From an uncultured Eubacterium sp. (GTDB taxonomy: Bacteria > Bacillota > Clostridia > Peptostreptococcales > Anaerovoracaceae): a DNA stretch of 37,772 bases. The translations under genes were made by a program, and so were the position numbers. The stretch is from positions 1-37,772 of the forward strand of contig CABUXV010000016.1 in NCBI GenBank assembly GCA_902495595.1, read 5' to 3'. Positions 32,131-37,772 of the stretch are shown in pieces. The stretch's first letter is position 1; each line of letters opens with the position of its first letter. Under the pieces are notes generated by a model, which worked only from the letters and a program-made list of their open reading frames with translations, made no database searches and had not been told where the DNA came from.

Positions 32131-33132
32131 TTACTCCATCATTATTTTTCTTGTTTCAAAATCAATTAAGACCCGCGTGCCTTTATCAGGTTCTGATTCT
32201 ATGAAAATACGGTGGGAAAGGCGTTTGAGTATTTCTTTGCAGAGATAAAGGCCAAGTCCCGTGGATTTTTTATACAGGTGACCGTTGTATCCGGTAAATC
32301 CCTTTTCGCCTATTCTGTTTATATCCTCAGGAGATATTCCTATTCCGGTATCTTCTATTATGAGCGAAGCCGGTTCTTTAGTATATATTGTGATAGTGCC
32401 TGTTTTCGTATATTTTAAGGAATTGGATAGTATTTGTTCGATAACAAACTGAAACCACTTTTCATCAGTTATTATTTTGGCGTCAATCGGGGAGATTTCC
32501 AGTTTTATTTTTTTTGATATAAAAAGTGGCGCATACTTTCGTACAGCCTGCTTTACTATAGCATCGAGATTGTGTTCCTTTATTACATAATCGGTTTGCT
32601 CAGCTTCAAGCCTTATATAGGAAAGTACCATTTCAACGTACTGCTCGATTTTGAAAAGCTCCGCTTTTAAGGATGACTTATTGCTTCCGCTATCCAAAAG
32701 CAAGTGCATTGCCGATATAGGTACTTTTATCTGATGCACCCACATAGCGTAATAATCCTGCATTGATTTTTTTGATGATGCAGTTTCAGTGAGAATTTCA
32801 TTCTGGGTGCTGTAGAGAATTTTAATGAGATTTTGATAGTCTTTTTCAATAAGTTTATGACTTAACGGAAGATTATCCAGTGAAAAATTTATATTTTTTG
32901 TTTTTTCCGTCAGGGTTTTATGAGTCCTGTAAAATTTAAAAAAATCGAGGAATAAAAATATTAAACCTATTACAGAGCATATGGCCGAAGCATAGATAAT
33001 CCCATCTAAATTTATCCTGTAGAGGTAGAATATCATTAAGAAGATTAGGGCAAAGGTCAGAAGAAGCAAGATTATTTTTATTTTATCCCTGATGTAAAAT
33101 TTGAGACATTTTATAAAAAATTTTTCTTTCAT
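32131..33132 (-). CDS. BceS-type intramembrane-sensing histidine kinase
   Basis: The 333-residue kinase has two closely spaced helices (about 17-36 and 40-62) with almost no outside loop, the mark of intramembrane-sensing kinases that receive their signal from a partner ABC permease. The phosphoacceptor motif is M-W-V-H-Q-I-K-V-P-I, which deviates from the usual H-E-x-x-T-P as in other BceS proteins. The ATPase domain has E-Q-I-L-S-N-S-L-K-Y, I-E-D-T-G-I-G-I and S-T-G-L-G-L-Y. It overlaps the regulator gene by four bases. Confidence 0.95.
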   Translation of the reverse strand: MKEKFFIKCLKFYIRDKIKIILLLLTFALIFLMIFYLYRINLDGIIYASAICSVIGLIFLFLDFFKFYRTHKTLTEKTKNINFSLDNLPLSHKLIEKDYQNLIKILYSTQNEILTETASSKKSMQDYYAMWVHQIKVPISAMHLLLDSGSNKSSLKAELFKIEQYVEMVLSYIRLEAEQTDYVIKEHNLDAIVKQAVRKYAPLFISKKIKLEISPIDAKIITDEKWFQFVIEQILSNSLKYTKTGTITIYTKEPASLIIEDTGIGISPEDINRIGEKGFTGYNGHLYKKSTGLGLYLCKEILKRLSHRIFIESEPDKGTRVLIDFETRKIMME

Positions 33133-33803
33133 TCTGCTATATACCCCAATCCTTTCTTTGTTTTTATAAGGTTGTCTATCCCTATTTGAGATAAGGTTTT
33201 TCTGAGTCTTGCTATGTTTACGGAAAGAGTGTTTTCATCCACGAAACAATCGGTTTCCCATAATTTTGCCATTATGGTGTCTCTTGATACAACCTGTCCT
33301 TTGTTTTCAAACAGTATAGTCAGGATTTTGTTTTCATTTTTGGAAAGCTCCGCTTTACTGTCATTAAAGGATACGGTGCATGCCGTGCTGTTTAAAATTA
33401 TTCCTCGGTGTTCCAGTATACCTGTCTGCTGTATATTAAAATCATAGGAACGTCTGAGCAGAGCCTGAACCTTAGCCAGCAGAAGTTCCATGTCAAAAGG
33501 TTTCGATACGAAATCATCTCCGCCCATATTGATAGCCATAACTATGTTCATATTTTCATCTGCCGAAGATATGAACATGATTGGTACTTTTGAAAACTTT
33601 CGGATTTCACTGCACCAGTGATATCCGTTGAAAAAAGGAAGTGAAATATCCATGAGCACGAGCTGTGGATCGAATTCTATAAATTCTTCGCAGACATTCC
33701 TCAGATTTTCGCATATCCTTGCCTCAAAACCCCATTTGTTCAGTCCTTTGAGAATCAACTCGGCAATAACATCGTCATCTTCCACTATAAATATTTTATA
33801 CAT
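33129..33803 (-). CDS. BceR-type response regulator
   Basis: The 224-residue OmpR-family regulator has the acidic cluster E-D-D-D (8-11), phosphorylated Asp52 in L-V-L-M-D-I-S-L-P, S-K-P-F with the conserved Lys, and a winged-helix domain ending K-G-L-G-Y. AAGGTG lies before the ATG. It follows the M20 amidohydrolase gene by only 16 bases, so the amidohydrolase, regulator and kinase may share a transcript. Expected target: the ATPase/permease operon promoter at 32079-32114. Confidence 0.95.
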   Translation of the reverse strand: MYKIFIVEDDDVIAELILKGLNKWGFEARICENLRNVCEEFIEFDPQLVLMDISLPFFNGYHWCSEIRKFSKVPIMFISSADENMNIVMAINMGGDDFVSKPFDMELLLAKVQALLRRSYDFNIQQTGILEHRGIILNSTACTVSFNDSKAELSKNENKILTILFENKGQVVSRDTIMAKLWETDCFVDENTLSVNIARLRKTLSQIGIDNLIKTKKGLGYIAE

Positions 33804-33819
33804 ATTAAATCACCTTATA

Positions 33820-34998
33820 TTATTTAATGAGTGACTTGTAAAGTTCAAATCCACTCATTAAAATATTTTCGTCAAAGTCAAAGTCGGTACTGTGAAGCGG
33901 TATGCCCGTTCCGGTTCCCAAAACAAAGAACACTGCCGGCGCATAGTGTCCGTAAAATGAAAAATCCTCCGAAATCATGAGAGGCTGTTTCATCTGCTCA
34001 TATCCTCCGGGCAAAGTGTCCAGCACAGGTTTTATTTCTTCGTATAGAATTTCGTTATTTATAACGGGAGGATATCCGTCGCTGTTTGAAAAACCCGTTT
34101 CGCATTGATATTTAACAGAGAGTTCTTCAAGACTGTCTTTTAACAGTGATATTATCATATCGAAAGTTTCTTCACTGAAAGCTCTTACAGTTCCCAGAAG
34201 ATGAGAATAGTCCGAAACGATGTTGCGAGCGTACCCGCTTTCCATTTTGCCGAAATGTATTAGTGTTTTCTGTTCGGGGGAGACTTGCTCATCATAGGAA
34301 AAATCACCTATACCTTTTTCAAAGTGAGGAATGGCTCCGGGTATGCGGGAGTGAGCGCGGTATACCTGCTGTACAAAATCGGCAGTTATATAGAGGGCGT
34401 CTTTGCCTTCATAAGGAGCTGTTCCGTGGGCAGCCTTTCCGTATATATCTATATTTATCTCGGCAGATTTAGGCATAAATGCTCCCGGCTTTGATGATAT
34501 TTTCCCTTTGGGAAGAAATGGCCACAGGTGTATTCCGAAGATACGGCTTACATTGTATTTTTCAAATATGCCGCTTTTGCATATTTCTTCAGCGCCTCCC
34601 AGCATTTCTTCGGCAGGCTGGAATATGAGAAGAACATTGTGGTCAAGATTTATATCATTTATATATTCTCCGAAAGTCAGCACCATAGACATATGGCCGT
34701 CATGACCGCATGCATGCATAATACCGTCGTGAGTTGATACGTATTCACATTTGTTTACTTCCTGAACAGGAAGGGCGTCCATATCAGCTCTGAATCCATA
34801 GGTGTCGGTTTTGCCTTTGTCAAAAAATGCGCAGATTCCCGAATCGCATAAAAATGTCAGGGTGCAGTCCAGCTTCTCGAGAACAGACATTAGATATTCT
34901 TTTGTCTTGGGAAGTTCTCTGTTGAGTTCCGGTATCATATGAAGATTTCTTCTGTGCTTAGTAAGCTTGTCTAAATATACATTGCTGTTATCAGTCAT
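33820..34998 (-). CDS. M20 family metal-dependent amidohydrolase
   Basis: The 392-residue enzyme belongs to the M20D group (N-acyl-amino-acid, hippurate or IAA-amino-acid hydrolases). It shows R-A-D-M-D-A-L-P (70-77), H-A-C-G-H-D-G-H with Cys97 and His99 as metal ligands, and the Glu pair in Q-P-A-E-E (130-131), catalytic base and ligand. A lid/dimer domain lies about 185-300. No signal peptide. It is read away from cca and directly upstream of the Bce-type regulator. A role in cleaving N-acylated amino acids or peptides is likely; any link to the resistance module is only positional. Confidence 0.93.
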   Translation of the reverse strand: MTDNSNVYLDKLTKHRRNLHMIPELNRELPKTKEYLMSVLEKLDCTLTFLCDSGICAFFDKGKTDTYGFRADMDALPVQEVNKCEYVSTHDGIMHACGHDGHMSMVLTFGEYINDINLDHNVLLIFQPAEEMLGGAEEICKSGIFEKYNVSRIFGIHLWPFLPKGKISSKPGAFMPKSAEINIDIYGKAAHGTAPYEGKDALYITADFVQQVYRAHSRIPGAIPHFEKGIGDFSYDEQVSPEQKTLIHFGKMESGYARNIVSDYSHLLGTVRAFSEETFDMIISLLKDSLEELSVKYQCETGFSNSDGYPPVINNEILYEEIKPVLDTLPGGYEQMKQPLMISEDFSFYGHYAPAVFFVLGTGTGIPLHSTDFDFDENILMSGFELYKSLIK

Positions 34999-35052
34999 TT
35001 TAATTCCGTCCTTTTATATGAATTATCTATATCATTTGCAAATATTTAATTA

Positions 35053-35081
35053 ATGATACCATAGCTAAATGTTGATGGCAA
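35053..35081 (-). promoter_or_regulatory. Vegetative promoter for the M20 gene
   Basis: On the minus strand TTGCCA (35081-35076) and TATCAT (35058-35053) are 17 bases apart, 55 bases before the ATG at 34998. It is divergent from the cca promoter. Confidence 0.7.
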
Positions 35082-35113
35082 ATATACGGCGGGTATTTTA
35101 AATATGGAAGCTG

Positions 35114-35122
35114 TGTTATAAT
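35114..35122 (+). promoter_or_regulatory. Extended -10 promoter of cca
   Basis: TGTTATAAT at 35114-35122 is a full extended -10 element (TG-N-TATAAT). There is no good -35 at the expected place (TATTTT, 35094-35099). Start of transcription would be near 35129. Confidence 0.7.
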
Positions 35123-35172
35123 ATCACAATAAAAAGTTTTATAGATACCTATTTGAATGAGAGAATTTGTAT

Positions 35173-36597
35173 ATGAAAACAATGTATGAATATATATTTG
35201 AAGAAAGCAGGAAAGCACTCTTAATGCTTAATTCAGCAGGCTACGAAGCGTATTTTGTAGGCGGATATGTAAGAGATTTTTTAATGGGAAAAGGTTATTC
35301 GTATGATATAGATATAACTACGAATGCCTTGCCTGATGATATCAAGAGGATATTTTCATCCATGAGAACCGTGGATACAGGTATAGCGCACGGTACAGTT
35401 AAAGTTATTGTCAAGTTTCCGGCAGCAGATATTATTAAAGGAAAAGATGATGTTTGCTTAAATTCTCCGTATGGGGCAGAGCATGGATTGTCTATGGAGA
35501 TAACCACCTACAGAAGAGACGGCAGATATTCGGATAATAGGCATCCGGACAGCGTGAATTTTGTTTCCTCTCTTGAAGAAGATTTGGGCAGACGGGATTT
35601 TACCATGAATGCCATAGCGTGCGATGCAGAGGGCAGTATAAAGGACCCTTTCGGAGGCCGTCAGGATATGGACAATCGCATGATAAGGGCAGTGGGCGAG
35701 CCGGAAAAGCGTTTTGAAGAAGACGGGCTCAGGATATTGAGAGCTTTGAGATTTTCTGCGGTACTTGGTTTTTCTGTAGAGCCGAAAACTGCGCAGGCAA
35801 TTTTTGACTGTAAAGCATTTCTTCGCAATATATCACCTGAAAGGAGTTTCTCGGAATTTAAAAAATTAGTATGCGGAAAGAATGCAGGAGAAGTGATAAG
35901 GAAGTATACGGATGTTCTTGGAGAAATAGTCCCGGAACTTTGCGCAATGAAAGGATTTAATCAGCGAAATGAATATCATAAGTACGATGTGCTTGAACAT
36001 TGTGTGAGAGCAATGGAGGCTGTAAATACTACTGCTGAAAACGTAGAATACATGAAACTGGCAGCTCTGTTTCACGATGTGGGAAAGCCGGAGACTTTTT
36101 CGGCTGATGATTCGGGGACGGGGCATTTTTACGGGCATCCTTCCGCCGGGGAACGAATTGTTCTGGAAATATTGAGCAGGTTCAAGGCGGACGGCTTTAC
36201 ATCTGAACGAGTATCAAAACTCATAAAATACCACGATATTATATTTGAGAAGAATCGCGGGCTGTTAAAAAAATGGATGAACCGTTTTACACCTCAGGTT
36301 CTCCTTGAAATTTTGGAAATTAAAAAAGCAGATAATTTTGCGACAGGCAGCATGAGCGATGAGCTGCGCTGTAAATTTGACGATATAGAGAAAATGATAA
36401 AACAGATACTTAAGGAGAATCAGTGCTTTTCCCTAAAAGACCTTGCGGTAACCGGAAGCGATTTGATAAAGGCAGGTATGAAGCCGGGCCCTGAAATGGG
36501 GATATTGCTTCAGTATCTGCTTGAAAAGGTCATCGACGATGAGATTCCCAACGAAAAAAAGCAGCTTCTTGATGAAGCCACTGATTTCATAGTATAG
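35173..36597 (+). CDS. cca: CCA tRNA nucleotidyltransferase with HD domain
   Basis: The enzyme adds or repairs the 3' CCA of tRNAs. The class II nucleotidyltransferase head is clear: Y-F-V-G-G-Y-V-R-D (28-35), metal-binding Asp45 and Asp47 in Y-D-I-D-I-T, R-R-D-F-T-M-N-A-I-A, and the E-E-D-G-L-R-I-L-R-A motif that selects ATP/CTP. An HD domain (A-A-L-F-H-D-V-G-K-P) follows in the C-terminal half, as in many clostridial and gamma-proteobacterial enzymes, and may have phosphatase or phosphodiesterase activity. The start ATG 35173 has a weak ribosome site. Its last bases (from 36589) belong to the first unit of a 126-bp tandem repeat. Confidence 0.96.
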   Translation: MKTMYEYIFEESRKALLMLNSAGYEAYFVGGYVRDFLMGKGYSYDIDITTNALPDDIKRIFSSMRTVDTGIAHGTVKVIVKFPAADIIKGKDDVCLNSPYGAEHGLSMEITTYRRDGRYSDNRHPDSVNFVSSLEEDLGRRDFTMNAIACDAEGSIKDPFGGRQDMDNRMIRAVGEPEKRFEEDGLRILRALRFSAVLGFSVEPKTAQAIFDCKAFLRNISPERSFSEFKKLVCGKNAGEVIRKYTDVLGEIVPELCAMKGFNQRNEYHKYDVLEHCVRAMEAVNTTAENVEYMKLAALFHDVGKPETFSADDSGTGHFYGHPSAGERIVLEILSRFKADGFTSERVSKLIKYHDIIFEKNRGLLKKWMNRFTPQVLLEILEIKKADNFATGSMSDELRCKFDDIEKMIKQILKENQCFSLKDLAVTGSDLIKAGMKPGPEMGILLQYLLEKVIDDEIPNEKKQLLDEATDFIV

Positions 36598-36673
36598 GAA
36601 ATATAGTAAAAGGAGATTTCCGTATACTTCAAAGAAAGTACCTTGCGGAGCAACGCCCCCTGCGTGAGGCATA

Positions 36674-36714
36674 TGTGCAAAGGAATCTTTGATTCCGTCT
36701 TGCACACTTTTTTT
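36674..36714 (+). terminator. Terminator hairpin, repeat unit 1
   Basis: TGTGCAA (36674-36680) pairs with TTGCACA (36700-36706), and GGAATC pairs with GATTCC inside it. Seven T residues follow (36708-36714). It is the first of three and probably ends the cca transcript. Confidence 0.88.
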
Positions 36715-36799
36715 ATAGTATATGAAATATAGTTTTATGAGATTTCCGTATACTTCAAAGAAAGTACCTTGCGAAGCGACGCCCCCTGCGTGAGGCATA

Positions 36800-36840
36800 T
36801 GTGCAAAGGAATCTACGATTCCGTCTTGCACACTTTTTTT
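36800..36840 (+). terminator. Terminator hairpin, repeat unit 2
   Basis: Same structure as unit 1, shifted by 126 bases. The inner loop reads TAC instead of TTT, leaving the GGAATC/GATTCC stem intact. Confidence 0.85.
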
Positions 36841-36925
36841 ATAGTATAGGAAATATAGTTTTATGAGATTTCCGTATACTTCAAAGAAAGTACCTTGCGA
36901 AGCGTCGCCCCCTGCGGGCGACATA

Positions 36926-36966
36926 TGTGCAAAGGAATCTTTGATTCCGTCTTGCACACTTTTTTT
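36926..36966 (+). terminator. Terminator hairpin, repeat unit 3
   Basis: Same structure as unit 1, shifted by 252 bases, with an unchanged stem and T-run. It lies 50 bases before the end of the convergent gene at 37017. Confidence 0.85.
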
Positions 36967-37016
36967 ATAAATAAAAATTAGCTTATGGGTTTAAAAATAC
37001 CGGTAAACTTCGTAAC

Positions 37017-37460
37017 TCAAATACCGATTTTGAGAAGTTCGATAAACTGCTTGGCAGTTCGGGGACTGCGGCCGTTTTTTCTTATAGCGTAAGCTTCTGC
37101 TTTTTTGCATAATTCTTCTTCATCCATCTCTATGCCGTATTCCTTAGCCAGGGATTTTACGATGTTAAGGTATTCGTCCGGATCGGGCTTTTGGAATGTT
37201 ATAGTAAGGCCGAATCTGGCAGCAAGACTCATGGTTTCCTGCAATGTGTCGTTTATGTGGAGTTCATCTCCGGTTCTTTCGCTGAAAGTTTCTTTTATCA
37301 GATGTCTTCTGTTGCTTGTGGCATATATGACAACATTATCGCCACAGCCTGATATACTGCCTTCAAGGGTTGCCTTGAGAGCTGAGAAATTATCGTCATT
37401 TCCCGTAAAACTCAGGTCGTCTATAAACAGTATAAATTTAAGAGGATTTATATTTAAATT
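37017..37460 (-). pseudogene. DUF815-type AAA+ ATPase gene, 5' part missing
   Basis: The minus-strand frame from an in-frame stop at 37463-37461 to the TGA at 37019-37017 encodes 147 residues that look like the C-terminal half of DUF815 ATPases: F-I-L-F-I-D-D-L-S-F (Walker B), L-K-A-T-L-E-G-S, Y-A-T-S-N-R-R-H-L, then L-A-A-R-F-G-L and a final R-T-A-K-Q-F. The N-terminal half with the Walker A loop is absent. Homology-like sequence stops abruptly near 37445-37450, after which the bases are AT-rich and unrelated. The best reading is a gene interrupted by insertion or deletion. An internal ATG at 37244 could give a 75-residue fragment, but that is unlikely to be functional. Confidence 0.75.
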
Positions 37461-37589
37461 TTATATCTAATTTTCGATTATCCGCATAAACACTATACTT
37501 TCAAGTATTTTGAAGTATAGAAAAAACTCATTTTACCACGATTTTACCACGATTGAATGAGCCTTGATATGACCTATAAAATAACACCC
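37461..37589. other. Candidate element boundary with short repeats
   Basis: No gene is seen. The 11-bp sequence ATTTTACCACG occurs twice in tandem (37530-37540, 37541-37551), flanked by the inverted pair CTCATT (37527-37532) and AATGAG (37556-37561). CTATACTT (37493-37500) and AAGTATAG (37513-37520) form another inverted repeat. Such clusters of short repeats are usual next to attachment sites of integrating elements, which would fit the interrupted gene on one side, but no attachment core could be defined. Confidence 0.4.
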
Positions 37590-37622
37590 AAAAGACATCA
37601 TTACACCTAAATGGTGTCTTTT
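37590..37622. terminator. Bidirectional terminator
   Basis: AAAAGACATCATT (37590-37602) pairs with AATGGTGTCTTTT (37610-37622) with one G-T pair and a 7-base loop. A-tract and T-tract on the two sides allow function on either strand; it would end the minus-strand gene entering from the right. Confidence 0.85.
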
Positions 37623-37691
37623 TAAAAAGCAGTCAATCCTAAAACTAACTGCTTTGTGTATATGGATATGAAATTGTAAACTAGAAGCTGT

Positions 37692-37772
37692 TTATTTTTT
37701 CTTTTTAGGTTTTGGCGTTGGTAGTTCATCATACATCACATCAAATAACCCCGTCAGAAAATCTTTATTATC
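37692..37772 (-). CDS. C-terminal end of an unidentified protein
   Basis: A minus-strand frame enters from the window edge and ends in TAA at 37694-37692. The 26 visible residues run D-N-K-D-F-L-T-G-L-F-D-V-M-Y-D-E-L and end in a Pro/Lys-rich tail (P-T-P-K-P-K-K-K-K). It is followed by a terminator 70 bases away. No family is recognisable from so short a piece. Its place beside an interrupted gene makes a gene of an inserted element, perhaps a recombinase, a reasonable guess only. Confidence 0.55.
   Translation of the reverse strand, partial: DNKDFLTGLFDVMYDELPTPKPKKKK

Larger units (their letters stand above)
36589..36970. repeat. Three tandem 126-bp repeats beginning at the cca stop codon
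   Basis: The sequence repeats with an exact 126-base period: GAGATTTCC at 36613, 36739 and 36865, and ATAGTATA at 36589, 36715 and 36841. The copies differ at only a few bases. The first copy starts inside the last codons of cca, so the repeat arose by local duplication including the gene's 3' end. Because 126 is a multiple of three, the minus strand stays open across all copies (36433-36957), giving a 42-residue repeated peptide, but I see no ribosome site or family match and do not call it a gene. Each unit contains a terminator hairpin. In the third unit a C-rich segment changes on both sides, to TCGCCC/GGGCGA. Confidence 0.93.

Noticed and set aside
36433..36957. Minus-strand 174-codon open frame across the 126-bp repeats, giving a repeated 42-residue peptide
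   Set aside because: It overlaps the end of cca, has no ribosome site, is mostly repeat sequence, and stays open simply because the period is a multiple of three. The terminator hairpins explain the conserved part better.

Overview
The window is a low-GC, Gram-positive-type chromosome segment, most likely from an anaerobic member of the Clostridia. The reasons are AGA/ATA-rich codon use, strong GGAGG ribosome sites, an rpsD gene lying between rpsK and rpoA, zinc-binding forms of Adk, L36 and S4, sigma-54 control of a catabolic operon, and a CoA-disulfide reductase with a rhodanese tail. An amino-acid-fermenting clostridium related to the Eubacterium/Anaerovorax groups would fit, but that placement is inference. 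No rRNA, tRNA or CRISPR array was seen.

Layout. (1) 1-6412: the distal part of the ribosomal protein superoperon (rplO end, secY, adk, map, infA, rpmJ, rpsM, rpsK, rpsD, rpoA, rplQ), closed by a strong terminator. (2) 6483-12669: a sigma-54 activator, a perfect 14-bp inverted repeat that looks like its enhancer, a canonical -24/-12 promoter, and a four-gene operon (GPH-type symporter, P1/S58 peptidase, MFS transporter, S51 peptidase). Together these look like a regulated system for importing and hydrolysing an unusual small peptide or aminoacyl compound. (3) 12711-14912: three genes of unknown role, one with a PD-(D/E)XK-like nuclease signature. (4) 14913-17991: a structured non-coding stretch, then clpB behind a perfect CIRCE operator. 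(5) 18108-23340: a two-component system followed by an ABC exporter with an FtsX-type permease; the exporter promoter carries direct repeats suited to an OmpR-type regulator. (6) 23392-26735: a Crp/Fnr regulator, thioredoxin, rhodanese and CoA-disulfide reductase-rhodanese fusion, a thiol/persulfide module. (7) 26748-27001: four palindromic units at an exact 72-bp period between convergent genes. (8) 27062-29106, minus strand: DUF5685-like protein, J-domain protein with a Cys-rich tail, and a membrane protein. (9) 29155-34998, minus strand: an M20 amidohydrolase, then a Bce-type regulator, intramembrane-sensing kinase, ATPase and permease (peptide-antibiotic sensing and detoxification). (10) 35114-36970: the CCA-adding enzyme gene, whose 3' end is part of a triple 126-bp tandem repeat, each copy ending in a terminator hairpin. 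(11) 37017-37772: a DUF815-type ATPase gene cut off at its 5' side by unrelated sequence that carries the end of another gene, which looks like the edge of an inserted element.

The signals I would follow first are the sigma-54 peptidase/transporter operon, the 72-bp palindrome array, the DUF5685 protein with two Asp-rich motifs, the interrupted DUF815 gene, and the perfect 32-bp palindrome inside the histidine kinase gene.
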